Below, piece after piece: positions 1-12,459 of a stretch of DNA of 64,000 bases. The stretch is from Paragonimus westermani (taxonomy: Eukaryota; Platyhelminthes; Trematoda; Plagiorchiida; Troglotrematidae). Both the position numbers and the translations under genes were made by a program. Numbering within the stretch: the stretch's first letter is position 1; each line of letters opens with the position of its first letter. The notes under the pieces were generated by a model. It did not search any database, was not told the origin of the DNA, and was given only the letters and a program-made list of their open reading frames with translations. Location: positions 1-64,000 of the forward strand of contig QNGE01003092.1 in the NCBI GenBank assembly GCA_008508345.1. The letters run 5' to 3'.

Positions 1-1204
1 GAGTAGTATGGTGCGACCGTATCTCCTCACTACACTGAGTACAAACCAGAGCAGGCCGGTCGTGAACGAGTATTCGCACTTCTTTTCTGCTTCCTCATTG
101 GTTTGCAAGTTGTGGGCTCATGTTGTTGTTGTGTAGCGGGTTACCTAATCGAGAAAACCAGGACACCGCGGGTCCGACCAGTAATAAGCAATCTCATCTT
201 GTCGGATAAACACTACCAATTATACATCAGTGTTTACCACTGCCAGTGGATGGCAAGCGCTTTATGTTTCAACTGGCCCGTTTTTTGTTAGATTCACAAG
301 ACCTTACTTCAGGCGATTACTGTAAGCTTTATGAGCTGCTGCTCAGAAACATGCAGCGCAGAGTGCGATATTCATTCAGTGGCGTGGTTTGGTGAGTGAC
401 TACTCTTATAAGATTTATCCTGCAGGATTAACGAACAAGCTTCGAAATCTAAACCACTACCTCTAATGGGAAAATAATGCTTGCATGTAATATGAAAGAA
501 CCAAGTAGGTACCAGCTGTGAAAGCATGTTAAGCAGTTGATTTCGGGAAGATAATCTTTCGGTATGAGTTACAAGGTGACGCTAGTGAAGTCATGACGTC
601 GGAAACTTTAAAAACGATTATGAAGAACACCTGTCCGACGTTAATATCTCTGAGTGATCCATCGCCAGTTCTGTGCTACGCAAAGCCATCCCTCTTCGCC
701 GGACCCCCAGTCCAGACGGGAATGACAGAAGAAGGATCTAAATGGCCAGCCACTGTTCAGCCAGGCTACCGCGGTCAGCCCCCAATTTGGGCGCAAAGTG
801 AGTAGTCACTCACCAAACCACGCCACTGAATGAATATCGCACTCTGCGCTGCATGTTTCTGAGCAGCAGCTCATAAAGCTTACAGTAATCGCCTGAAGTA
901 AGGTCTTGTGAATCTAACAAAAAACGGGCCAGTTGAAACATAAAGCGCTTGCCATCCACTGGCAGTGGTAAACACTGATGTATAATTGGTAGTGTTTATC
1001 CGACAAGATGAGATTGCTTATTACTGGTCGGACCCGCGGTGTCCTGGTTTTCTCGATTAGGTAACCCGCTACACAACAACAACATGAGCCCACAACTTGC
1101 AAACCAATGAGGAAGCAGAAAAGAAGTGCGAATACTCGTTCACGACCGGCCTGCTCTGGTTTGTACTCAGTGTAGTGAGGAGATACGGTCGCACCATACT
1201 ACTC
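1..1204. repeat. Inverted repeat, 405-bp arms around a 394-bp spacer
   Basis: Positions 1-405 and 800-1204 are reverse complements wherever I compared them; both carry the same 62-codon open frame. The spacer is 406-799. The left arm begins at the window edge, so true arm length is unknown. The spacer starts with a 57-bp segment that recurs at 3944-4000. I see no transposase or coding similarity. It may be a fold-back element, a small palindrome, or an artefact such as a chimeric read. Confidence 0.9.
411..467 (+). repeat. 57-bp dispersed repeat, copy 1
   Basis: Identical by eye to 3944-4000. It begins just inside the spacer of the first inverted repeat. Function unknown; it is probably a fragment of a dispersed element. 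Confidence 0.8.
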
Positions 1205-2267
1205 ACACCACTATTCAGTAGCAGCATGGACCGAGATGATCGCGGATCGAGATAATCGCGTGATAAATACGGCAGAGATACGGGATGGATCGTTGGAGGG
1301 CAGAATGACATATAATGGCTTTCGCTACACGACGGAACTGATACATGGTGTCTAGAGCGACTGGAGTATCCTCAGAAGAGTATGGTGTGCAAATGAGTGT
1401 TTCAGTTTCTAGTCGTGGTCAGACGCTTAAGTAGTGTGTTGGTTTCTCCAATAAAGTAACCTTTGTGTCATCCGCCTCCTGGATTCACAACACTAGTATA
1501 TCATCTGTCCTACAAAGTTTCGTACTCTCCTATCTGGGACATCTGGGACTCGTCTGAATTTCACATATTTCTTTGCCAAGTGCCATATACCTAGTGAAAC
1601 ATTTGCTGGTTTGTTAATACTTATTACGTAATGTTGTCTCAGACCTGGAGGATTGTTTTGCAGTGATGCGCCAACGTGCTGTGGTGGGTCTGGACACTGG
1701 GCAAAGGTTAAGTAAGAACACGGAGCCGGAATATGATGAAAATAAGGGAAGGTGTCTCACAATAGTTCGTGAAGATGCGTTGGCTTGAATTTTCACCACA
1801 TTGAATAAAGGTCTTTATAGATACGGCCCATCGTACTCCAAAGCAGAGATAGTTGTGATGACACAGAAGTCCGTAGATACGCTGGAATAAACAGCTAATT
1901 TCGTTAGTCTTTGGCTTCCCCGAACTCAGCACATGGGCAATAGAGAGCAGAGACGGAATGCAGGATCCTGAAGAAGAAGAAGAAGCGTATTTTCGAATAA
2001 CGTGGTTTGGGTATCAATTATATATGTGAAGTTGGGAAAGGTAAGGGATGTGAAAAACAATGAAAGTCATTGAGTACAAAATGCTGCACAGACGTTACAG
2101 TGCTATCCAAATAGTTCCGTGGTTACAACCACTAGGAATATAATGTGTTCGGTTGATGTCAGCCGAGAAAATATTACGGAAATAATGAAAAAACCTTACA
2201 ACTAACCAGAGTAGAAAAACGCAGAGATCAGCGTGGTTAGCGCACATAACGCAAAAAGGTGAAGAAG
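1205..2267. other. No recognisable feature
   Basis: Only short unrelated open frames are present. A short (GAA)n run lies near 1971-1986. I recognise no protein domain on either strand. Confidence 0.5.
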
Positions 2268-2330
2268 CAGTGATAATAACGGTGTATTTCTCAAGGAATC
2301 TATGAGAAACACGCTGGGGTGAGCGCGATC
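2268..2330 (+). repeat. Fragment of the hairpin/AAT-tailed family
   Basis: An ATAATAA run is followed by a TTTCTCA...TGAGAAA hairpin, then GCACG-like and GCGATCA-like sequence. This is the diagnostic end of the family that is fuller at 11128-11590. The hairpin loop is diverged. Confidence 0.55.
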
Positions 2331-3943
2331 AGTACACACAATGCGAAGTGGTACACAATAAATGTACACAATATACGTAGTTAATAATAGTACAACACAC
2401 CGACTGTGTAAGTAAGACAGCAGAAGAGAACTAAAGAAAGAGGAAAATTCCGGTCCATGAAAAGCATTTGCTGCACATGATCCTAGGGAGACAGTCCTCA
2501 TGTTCCCAAAATTTGGTAAAAGTTCCGAGCAGTTCATCAATTTACACTTCACGAGGTGTGCACGATCTCTTACGAAGACGTTGAGCACCACGTGGCGATA
2601 AACCACTGACCCCAAATACTCGAAACAAGATTGGATCGTAACACCACGGTAATATTGAACAATGTAGGGAAGTGTATAGTTGGACAACTCCACCAGTTTT
2701 GAGCGGCAGATCGTTTTCTGGGAATGAGTTACAATTTGGTGCCGAATGAAGTATAATTACTTAGTAAGGCACTCATGCCTAAAAGAGCTCTTCCAAGCAG
2801 TAAACAGGTTCGAGAACAATGGGGGCGAGCCGAGCTTCAGAAAGTGGGGCGCACGCATCGCCCAAGCAAAGTGCAATGACCGACAACTGGCCATTTGCAC
2901 AACTACCAAATTGACGCGATAAGACGAAATCGTCTAGGTCGAGGTCCAATTAGCGTTCAAGGACAGGAGAGGTCGAATGTACAGGGATGAACGCTTGTGG
3001 AGACGGGATTGAATCAAATTTTCACATGATTTTACCTCAAAAGTCGATACAAGGTGATCCCTGGCCTAACAGTCGAGGTCACTGTAGAGAGAGGTGGTTT
3101 GAAGATAGCGAAAGTGAAAAGCCGAACGATTTCGCCTTTATTCAATATGAATGGCATCAAAAGAATTTGTAGGAAGTTTTGACCGATGAGGGGAGGCAGG
3201 AACTTCTGGACTCTTGCGAAACAATAGACGGACATCTGGACAGGACTCCGCTCGTTGTCTAAATGCGACGGAATTCTGCAAATCTGGCGAGTTGTCTAAC
3301 CAATGCGGGGTTTCAGGTGTTCGGATGTTATAGAATGTTCCTCGCTTTAGATATATCTGTGAAATCAAAGATGAAACGTAGAATGACGTGATAAATGTGA
3401 GAACGCAAAGTAATCATGTTAACTATGGGGATAACGGGGCGTGTAACCCTTTGGGAAGCTTTCATGGAAAACCAATAATTTCGTTGGTTACCAAAACGTA
3501 TGGCGCTAGCAAACGGCTATCTTCATATAGCGAGAGAACAGATCGATCAACACCTTTTTCTAGTATATGATTGCTGCCGAATTTTAATACCGATCTGCTC
3601 TATGCGGTCAATATACAGGTTGTAATGGATGTTCAACAACACCGAAAGCTTATTAGGCGGTACATTGAAGCGGTTGAGATAGAGAACGAGACGCGATGGT
3701 TCACGTAAGCTTCTTACACACGTTGGGTATGTTGTGTTTTTTGCTTTCTCCAAAAGTATCGGCGTGCACAGTTTTTGCATAATGATCAAGAGTCACATAA
3801 AAATGGTCGTCGTTGAGTACGATGTGAGAACGTACCGGAATGACCGGATTGCTGCGAACAGGCAAACATGTATGGATACCTGTGTCTGTTGTCTACGGAT
3901 ATCCCCCTCGTTTAAGTGCACGTTTTAAAAATAGTCACATATG
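2331..3943. other. No recognisable gene
   Basis: I see only short overlapping open frames without motifs. The longest frame nearby (minus, about 2202-2693) has a repetitive hydrophobic composition and no recognisable domain, and it overlaps a repeat fragment. Confidence 0.45.
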
Positions 3944-4000
3944 AGATTTATCCTGCAGGATTAACGAACAAGCTTCGAAATCTAAACCACTACCTCTAAT
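3944..4000 (+). repeat. 57-bp dispersed repeat, copy 2
   Basis: Same 57 bases as 411-467, here just upstream of a cluster of hairpin/AAT-tailed repeats. Flanks differ on both sides, so it is a small dispersed unit and not a large duplication. Confidence 0.8.
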
Positions 4001-4186
4001 AGGGAAGTTAATGGAGTGAACAACTTCGAGGGGTAATTGGCACAATACTATGTAGTTTGGAGGGTTCCCACTCGAGCGGTATTAGGTCCATTTTCAGAGG
4101 CATTGTACTCAGTCAAGCAGGGTTTGAAAGTTGACATGATGTTCGTCAACTTCAGGAAGGTTTCTATGATCCGTTGAAATTGATTT

Positions 4187-4870
4187 GCATAATAATAATG
4201 TGTATTTCTCAACGCATATGTGAGAAGCACGTTGGGTTATGCGAGATCGTTCCGGATAATTACGGGAGATACAAAACCAAACTTCAGTCATTCGCTTTTC
4301 GATCGCATCCTTTTTGACAGCAGGCATCACGTTTGTGCTACTGTTTAATAGTTCGTTTTGTATCGTTTGTAAATATATGCACTGATCGCGCATAACCCAG
4401 CGTGCTTCTCACATGTGCGTTGAGAAATATATGTTATTCATTTATTTATCCAGTTGAACATTATCACAAACGTGAAACCCGTTACCTAAAAGGGCGTGTT
4501 CAGAAGAAAAATGATTGTAGTTCACGAGCTCTTGACGCACGCAGCAGAAAAATGGATAGTTCACTTGCTTCGCAGATTCAGTCCAAAGATGCGATGTTGC
4601 ATTAATTTACCTTTTACAACGTTACGCGTGGGTTGATTCTTTAAAAATAATTCGAGGTCACTCTGGGGAAAATGTCCAAATGCATCTCCAGAGTGTTTTG
4701 TCAGTACGTGATATAACTAGCATCGGAAAAATGCTCAAATGAGCCGGCTCCGACGAGGCAGGACGGAAAATTCCGAAATATACGGAACGATTGGGCAGAC
4801 TCCAGTGCAAAACTTCGTCGATTGATAGAAACCGTCAGAAAGTTGAAAATTCCGCGACCTTTTCTGCCAA
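4187..4870. repeat. Compound cluster of the hairpin/AAT-tailed family
   Basis: Three pieces abut. At 4187-4256 there is a plus-oriented AAT run plus hairpin end. At 4257-4440 a minus-oriented end mirrors it, so the first about 50 bases of both ends face each other as terminal inverted repeats. At 4441-4870 plus-oriented interior sequence matches the body of the copy at 11128-11590. This looks like nested insertion or head-to-head joining, not one simple element. Confidence 0.65.
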
Positions 4871-5639
4871 TGCGAGGTTTCGTGCCCCCATTCACCACGG
4901 AGATTCTCCTGGTACAGCGGATAATTATGGGATTAGGAAAAAGAATGCAGTCTCACACGTCAAATGGGAGAAAGTGGGGTCGCCATATTTACTATGACGA
5001 ATAATGTGTATGCAAAATGTTTTGACAAAGACTTCATGCGACAGTATTGTTGTTGCTCTGGTTATTTCCAGCTAGTTGTTGTTTACTCGGGATTTATTCA
5101 GGCGATCGGAATATTGAGTAAACGATTTGGAAGGCCCCATGAAAGGTGCGTGTTCTAAGTAGAACTCGTATAACATCATCGTGCTGGATTTATTAATAAA
5201 CGCCAATTCTATATATCTGCCAGCAATCTGGGCAGTGCATGCACATGAATACACACGTATCAATAAACTAATGCTTGGGTGCGAACGGTTTAGTGCGCAT
5301 GAAGTAGACCAAATACTAAGTGATATAATGAACCGCTTCAAGCGAGCTGTTTTCGAGGAGTGTTAGACAGCAGGGGCGGGTATCTACGTCATACGCAGCT
5401 GATGGCTAAATGCTTCCCAGACCACACTCAAAAAGGTCAACATAGGATACACAGAGTTTGAAGATAGACATAGTGTTCGATATCGTGAGATGGCTGTCCA
5501 AACCCTTTTCAAAATGCTGAGTGTTCTAGCTGGTTCTGACTTCATTCGGAAGTTTACTCCAGATGTAGGAATGCTTCACAAAGAAGAAGCTTGCGCGTAC
5601 ATTTTTCTGAGATAGCAGGGCTAGCAGATTGGAGCCCTC
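4871..5639. other. No recognisable gene
   Basis: Short open frames on both strands overlap each other and show no known motif. Confidence 0.4.
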
Positions 5640-5900
5640 ATTTCTTAAACCATATTAGGAGCTGTGTTTTCAGTGGGCAGTAAACGCTGTAGTGACGGCA
5701 TCTGAATGTGTGAGTTTATAGAGAATCATCAGGTTCAGCTTTAGTCCGCGCAACCAAAGTGGATCAATGCCAAGTTTTTGACAGCGTTGCCTATAGTTGG
5801 ACGATGAAGTGTATCGTAGTAAGCTTTTGGTAAATGATCGTTGGGGGTTTTCTAACACAAGCCTATCAGACAGTAGATGGCTGTGCAATACTCACGTCGA
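5640..5900 (-). pseudogene. LINE reverse transcriptase C-terminal fragment
   Basis: The minus-strand frame reads like the thumb/C-terminal part of CR1/Jockey-type LINE reverse transcriptases: an ENPQRSFTK segment (family pattern V-Q-R-x-F-T-K), then KLGIDPLWLRGLKLNL and LYKL. Only about 70 codons remain and the upstream RT core is not visible, so this is a 5'-truncated or decayed copy. It ends near 5670 with a tail that recurs at 7205-7300. The assignment rests on remembered family patterns. Confidence 0.6.
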
Positions 5901-7204
5901 TGCCGGACATATTTTGTAGACAGCTTTAATTTCATACGGAAGTCTATTCCATGTGTAAGAATATTTCACTAGGGAAAAATTGGAACGCAGTTTTTCGGCT
6001 TTCGATAGCGGCCAAAACAAACTCCTTGTTTCTAGAACTGCAGTACGAGCAATGTTGCAAGCAGTTAGCAAAATTAACGGCTAAATTGTTGCCACAAAGT
6101 AGATTGAACATAAGTGTGAGGTTCACCTTGAGTCCTCATGGCCAGAAGAGATCAAGTGCAAACGTCCGTCGGTGTTCTTTGTAACTCAAGAAGATCGAAG
6201 GCCCAGCAAGCTCTGCGTGGATGCATGTTGAAGACATTTCAGAGCTGGTCTATTGCACTTGCGCACATGACTATATATAAAATTGTAGTACTCAAATTGG
6301 GGTCGTATGCTCTGTTTATAAAGGTGTAGCCGAGTAGCAGGAAGAAAGAATTTGTGTCCAGTGTAACCTAACGTTGCTGAAAATTATCTGCAGATAGTAA
6401 ATGCCCACGTTGGTGGACCGTTAATATGTGAGTTTGCAATATCGTCTAAATGGTAGTAAACGGAATATTCTGGAAAGTATGAAATATGCCTACTTCACTA
6501 TGGGAAATATTTTCGTTCTAACATGTCAAAGATTTTATCGAAGACGCTGAGAAATCGTGTTAGGTTGATAGCAAAGTACGTTGGCGAGATAGCTGAACTT
6601 TGTTATTTGGTAGATAGAAAGATTTACCAACGACTGATAATTGAATGTGCACAGTATAATTTGAAAACCACTTTTAGTTAACTTGTGCGCTCGGTATTTC
6701 GTGAACTGGGTGACGACAGCTGACAAATGAGAGGTTGTATAACCATCATCACGTGGAACTGGAAACCACCGATATTTGTGAACACCGTGGGTAAGTAGAC
6801 AAGACGGCAACTGATGATTCCTAGGCATAACGTGGGCGTAAGTTGACGTGACCTGGTTGCAGTATTTACTGCTCACTGTAATCGGGCGTAAGCTGGTCTG
6901 GCATTATGATAGCAAAGAAATCGGTAAGTTCATGAAGTTACATAAACCGCCCAGAAGGTGAAACTTCGTATGCTTTCCAAGAGACAAGGTGGTTGAACGG
7001 GAAGCAAAGCATGCTACCGTATGAACCCATTCGGGGAGACCCACTGACGTACACGCTCGACGGTCAGCCTACGAGCACCCTATAGTCACAATGCCACGAC
7101 CTATAGTGAATGTAGAACAAAAGTGTCAGAATGCATTTAATAAATGTACATCATTATTTTCAAGATTAAAACCGACTTGCTGCAGCCTACTTGCTTCCGG
7201 TTCC
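5901..7204. other. No recognisable gene
   Basis: The minus-strand frame immediately upstream of the LINE fragment may hold more of it (a weak REYC-like segment near 5900-5940). The rest has no recognisable motif. Confidence 0.4.
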
Positions 7205-7300
7205 GCTTCGGCAGACTTGCGCAGGTGGTGACGGCATCTGAATGTTTGAGTTCATAGAGATTTATCAGGTTTCGTTCACCGTTGCCGCTAACGTCCGTGT
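7205..7300 (-). pseudogene. Second short LINE 3'-terminal fragment
   Basis: About 60 bases match the terminal part of the fragment at 5670-5740, giving a related LYELKHSDAVTT peptide on the minus strand. No further LINE sequence is visible upstream. Confidence 0.45.
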
Positions 7301-7639
7301 AGTCAGATGCCAACAATTTCATTCGGCTCCGCTTGCGTGGGGATCAACGCAAATTTCGTCTTCAAACGTAACCCCGTCATCGTCAAGTAATGACGCTGCA
7401 CAGAGTTTCTTTTTATGCCTCAACGTCAGATGTAACATGGTTTTCGAGGTCTATGCGTCTGAAGCTTCATAGTCACTGAAATTCCAACGTACCTGACGAT
7501 AGGTGTTGCAACTACTCAGTGCAGAAGGGGCCGTGTGAAATTACATTCTGTCCTCCAAACCCATGTTATTGGTTGAGCGAGGAAATTTTATACGACGGAT
7601 GGACGCACGGAACTTCGTCTTGACTAAACGCTTTGCGAA

Positions 7640-8135
7640 GCGTTCAACTTTTTGAAGTTTTCACGTAATCGACGAAATCCTGCGTTGGAATCTGCCCAAT
7701 CGTTCGCTGTTTTTTGAGATTTTCCGCCCTGCCTCGCCAAAGCCGACTTACCTTGACATTTTCCGGGCGCCAGTTTTATCCCCTGATGGCGAAATGCTCC
7801 AACGATGCATTTGGGTCTTCTTCCAGGAGTGATCTTGGGCTATTTAGAAAATTGTCCATCCCACAACCTTGTAAAAAGTGAATAAGTGCAACATCCCATT
7901 TCTTGAGACTGAGTCTATGAAGCGAGCAAACTATCCCCTTCTCTGTTGAGTGCGTGAAAGTTTTATAAACCACAATCATTTGCCTTTTGACCACTTTCTT
8001 CCACACAGCAGACTTCACGATTGTGCTGTTGTTTAATAATTCGTTTTGTGTGATCTGTAAATATCTGCAGTGATCGCGCTAAACTCAGCGTGCTTCTCAC
8101 ATATGCGCTCGGAAATATATATATGTTGTTATTAT
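7640..8135 (-). repeat. Hairpin/ATT-tailed retroposon-like family, near-full copy
   Basis: This is a reverse-oriented copy of the unit at 11128-11590. It runs from CCAATCGTTC-like sequence at the left to GCTTCTCACATATGCG, the hairpin, and a (TTA/ATT) run at the right. In this orientation the hairpin and the ATT tail form the 3' end, as in many LINE/SINE 3' tails. No coding similarity was found. Confidence 0.7.
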
Positions 8136-8929
8136 ATCAGCATTATTCATGCGCTTCACATATAAAATTAACTTGTCCTCATCGCACCGATAACCATTCA
8201 TATTATCGGGGTCATCACAATATCCACAGGGAACCCTCATATGAACATTTTTTCCCACACGTTCTTGAGACGGTTGTCTGTTCGACTCCCGGAATGAACA
8301 CCATCTGACTGTACATGGATTGCTCACTTGGGCTTTATATATAGCCAGTTGCACATAAGCTGGTTCATCAAGCCCGGATCTGTTCGCCTGATTATCGCAA
8401 CGTCTAGGTTGAACCTTTCAAATGAATAAACAAAGGTGTTCGCTCACTGTTCTGAGCTATCGCAAGTAGCCATGCGATCAGACAAATATCGGTGTAACGA
8501 TTCACGTCTGATCGTTGAGTTATGCGTAGCCCATAAACGGATCCCCAACATGAGAACAAGATTGGATCCAACAATTTCTACTGTACTATTAACGGAATGC
8601 ATCAATAATTACAAAAGGCAAACCTCAATCGTTCGCGACGATAGTCTCGTCCAGCAAAATCAACAGCTTCTCAACAGGACCAACAAGGTCAAAGGTGAAC
8701 CGACACGCCAGCGGACCAGGACAAGAATGGCCACTCGCGCGGTGGACATTTAGTGACACATTAGATCAATAAAACAAAACGGGGTGTGTGAGGTAGTGGG
8801 AACAAGTGTCAGGTTAGTGGGGAAAATGGGGGAAGCAAGCGATGGGAACGAATTTTCTTGGTTCGTGGACCAACAAATTTGCAATCGGCTTCTGAATGAA
8901 TTCGTCTGAATGGTGACTATAAGGTTAAT
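8136..8929. other. No recognisable gene
   Basis: A 105-codon plus-strand frame (8436-8753) has an arginine-rich C-terminus and no domain I recognise. I do not call it a gene. Confidence 0.4.
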
Positions 8930-9734
8930 TACATCGAATTACATGTTCCCGCACAACATCTCGAACATGGAAGTAGCATAATATTATGTCTCACCCAAGG
9001 ACCACTCGCGCTGCTCGGATTTGAGCGGCCATTTTATCCATCACAAACGTTCTGACACGTATGTGGTTCCCTATCACCACCCAGAGTGTTTCGAATAAAT
9101 GGCGCAGGGAGTCGTATTGCTCACTTCGAAAATAGGCATAGATCACGGTTCTTCCATGACCCATCCCATCTGTGAACAGGAACTGATGGCTTCAGGCTAT
9201 AGCGGCGAATGTGAACTGATAGAGGACCTACCTGTGGTGGTTGGTCTCACGCGTGGCATCGACGTTTACCACATCAGGAAACCTTCTAACTAATTGTACT
9301 CGCTGCCTCCGTGCGTAACACATGTGCGTGCACCTGTATCGTGCATCTTTGATGACACACAGTATGCCGTTTTCCTCTTTATGATTCAGAATTTGTGGCA
9401 GATTTTCCACAACACGTTGTACGCTCATCCACCTACTTATTACCGGGGGTTCCAATCGATGGCGGATGTTGCAAATATCCATGGTCGTTATATACCTGCC
9501 ATAAACATCCGAAGCATACTGCTTTAACTCAGCAGCTGATATGTTGTACTCGAAGGGATGCCTCGAGTCCTTCACTTCACCTTCCGTGAGCCGACGATTC
9601 GTTGGATGCTCATCGTACAGGAAGACAGTTGTGTCGTAGCTGTACTCCAGTGTGAAAGAGCTAACAACCAGCCTGGTTTTCCTTCTAACGACGTTGAAGC
9701 GTGATTGACAGCATGTTTCACGGGAACTGTGCAA
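8930..9734 (-). pseudogene. Decayed MULE/ZSWIM-like transposase
   Basis: A 168-codon open segment (9734-9228) carries an NRRLTE region, a DICNIRHRL motif and FPDVVNVDATRETN, which resembles the first catalytic-Asp block of MULE transposases and ZSWIM-type proteins. After a stop at the frame end, the same frame continues with FTDGMGHGRTVIYAYFRSE and, further on, TFVMDKMAAQIRAARVV and CYFHVRDVV, all in the order expected of the family. At least three in-frame stops interrupt it. No SWIM zinc-binding C-terminus or terminal inverted repeat is visible. Such sequences are common in flatworm genomes. This copy is not a working gene. Confidence 0.65.
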
Positions 9735-11127
9735 TGGGAATTATGTAAACTCACCTCACCAAACACGTCGTAATCCACTGCTCTTGCTCTAACGTTGTTT
9801 GTATTTTATACACCGGAACACCATCTACCACGTAAACTCAACGGCAATCGCACTCACGTTATCATATTTCAAGCGTCCACTGCTCGATGTCTTGCCTGAA
9901 CCAAACACGTACAGAACACTGCAATCCTTCATGTATTTATCTGAGCAACTTACGAACTCACTGAAGCTCACGAATTTCCGGTCATTGAAGACATCATTGA
10001 AGCCCTGTTAATAATCCATCACTTAGAATGGAATGTAGGACGAAATCTGTCAATGTGATTTCGATTACAACACACATGAGGGAGACCAACTGATTTGCTT
10101 GAAATTCAGAGTATTGCAACTCTTTCCTAACTTTGTGCTATTCCCAATCTGTTTTTCAATGAAATCATATTCCCCTGCATTAGGCCGACAGAGTATGCAT
10201 CAAACATACCGCACCAGATTTGCATATCGTTCCTCTACAAGTGACGGTTGAGTATTAATCACACAAGAAACACTTCTTCACAGGATAGTACATTTATACC
10301 GTCACAGCGCCTATCATTGATAATTCTGATCTCGGCGCCAAATGACAAACTAGCCGATTTACGGTTGACTAGAACAAAATTTTTAACTCTCGTGATCCAT
10401 TCCGTCGTGGAAACCAAGTATTTTAAAATTCGTAGGCGCTACCACGGAAATGTCACTCGATATTTAAGGACGTCTCATTTTATTTCCGTCAAACGGCAGA
10501 CTTTAATTTCTACTGATAATATCCGTCAAAAAATTAGTGAGAGGGTGAAAAAGTTTGAACATCAAAACAGTTTGCTATTTTTTAAAGTGTGAATCGCCTT
10601 GAGAATCACAGAAATAAAACGGTCAGGATGCAGGAAGGAAATGTGTGTGGAAATCTCGCAGGCAAATGGAAGGGTATCCAGGCTGGATTTCATTAGTGTC
10701 TCAAGAACAACGGAACGTTACAAGTTCCCCCAGTCCTCTATTCAATGCTGTATTTTAGTGTCCGAACTTTGGATGATATTTTCTTGCATAATGGGTATTT
10801 TGAGATGCAAAAATGGAGCACTATATTGCCTGGTAAGTTGGAAGGTGTAAAAGGTTTGGATGAATTATATCGATCAACGAGATGCGCGACTTTTGCTGTT
10901 ATTTTTTCTCAGTTGATAAAGCACATGACACTAGCAAAGACTTCTTATCATATAACGCAATATTGGTCGATTGACGGCTTTTTGTAATATGAGATCAACA
11001 ATGGATTCTGACATCTGTTTCTCCTATACAGTCGACATGAGTTGAAACAAGTGTTTTACAACATGTGAATTTGCTGGGTGGTCTACCAAGAGGATGAAAC
11101 GCGAAGGGTCACGCGAAGGACCGATAT
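9735..11127. other. No recognisable gene
   Basis: Several 70-114-codon frames on the plus strand (for example 10248-10592) have no motif I recognise. AT-rich stretches and a lack of synonymous structure argue against coding. Confidence 0.4.
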
Positions 11128-11590
11128 AATAATAATTATAATAATATATATTTCTCAACGCGTATGTGAGAAGCACGCTGAGTCATGCGCGATCACTGCA
11201 GATATTTACAAACGATACAAAACGAACGATTAAACAGTAGCACAAACGTGAAGCCTACCGTCAGGAAGGACGTGGTCAAAAGGCAAATGAATGCAGTTTA
11301 TGAAAACTTTGATGCACGCGACAGAGAAGGAGATAGTTCGGTCGCTTCACAGATTTAGTCTCAAACAAATGGGATGTTACACTAATTTACTTTCCACAAG
11401 GTCGTGTGATGGACAATTTTTTAAATATTCTAGGGCCACTCCGGGAAGAATGCCCAAACGCATCTTTTGAGCGTGTTGCCATTGTGGGATAAAATTAGCG
11501 TCCGGAAAATGTCAAGACTGGTCGGCTTTGGCGAGACAATGCAGAAATCCCAAACTCCAGAGAACGATTGGGCATATTCCAACGATTGTG
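11128..11590 (+). repeat. Hairpin/AAT-tailed retroposon-like family, reference copy
   Basis: It starts with an (AAT)n-like run, then TTTCTCAACGCGTATGTGAGAA (stem TTCTCA/TGAGAA), the GCACGCTGAG and GCGATCACTGCAG blocks, and about 350 bases of unique body ending near CGATTGGGCATATTCC. Copies in both orientations occur at 2268, 4187-4870, 7640-8135, 11749, 21430 and 24345. Read in reverse it ends with a hairpin and an ATT-type tail, suggesting a SINE or the 3' UTR of a LINE. Confidence 0.7.
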
Positions 11591-11748
11591 TATGATTCAC
11601 AGTTGTAGCGGTTATTTGCTCCCAGCGACAATTCTGTTATGCACAGCCTCCTGTGGTTATCGGTAATCATTTTTGGCTGGATACCATTAATTATGATGTG
11701 AAATTTTACTGCAGCGATTGGACTATTAAGGGATGGTGTGTGTACAAT

Positions 11749-12010
11749 AATAATCATAATAATAATGTATATTTCTTGACGCATTTGTGAGGAGCCCATT
11801 GGGCTATGCCGGATCATTTCAGGTAATTACAAGAGATATGTAACTGTGTCTAATTACACGGTAGCACAAACTTGAAACTTGTTGCCAGAAAGGGCATGGT
11901 CAGAATGAGAATGATTGTAGTTCATGGAATTTCGACGCACGCAGCAGGAAAATAAATAGTTCACTCGCTTCACAGATTCAGCTAAAAATATGCGATGTCA
12001 CACCAATTTA
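11749..12010 (+). repeat. Hairpin/AAT-tailed family, second tandem copy
   Basis: An AATAATAATAAT run leads into a diverged hairpin and then the family body, including the CGCACGCAGCAGG and TTCACTCGCTTCACAGATTC blocks. It lies about 160 bp after the previous copy, in the same orientation. Confidence 0.65.
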
Positions 12011-12459
12011 CCTTCTGTGAAATTAGTCACTAAATATGAGGTGAACCATCCAGCCTTTACCTGTACAAGGGAGTCAACTGGAGGACCTTGAAGATCTTCT
12101 CCGAGCGGTCAACGATAGCGTTTGATTCCGTGGCCGTGGCCGTAATAATCCTTCATTGCATGTATAGACTGCAAGGACAAAGCGCTTGCATATTAGATGA
12201 CCTCTCCACACAGAATGAGGAACTTCTGACGACAGCCCGGAGAAAACTGCGACAATCTAGAGCTAACGCTGAACAAGACCTGTTTATCCGAGATTTTTCG
12301 ATAATCCTCCAGAGGCCGAAATTGATTTGGGCTCCGCTTACCAGGGTAGTCAGCCTCAGTGCGACCGCGGTATTGATAGCGCCACTCTAAGCAGATTGCC
12401 CGAACTGATAATGCACATTAAAGTTCAGAGTGTGTTGAGAAAACAGAAAGAGTTTGGAA

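Noticed and set aside
2202..2693. 163-codon minus-strand open frame
   Set aside because: No domain, odd repetitive hydrophobic composition, and it overlaps a dispersed repeat fragment; probably chance.
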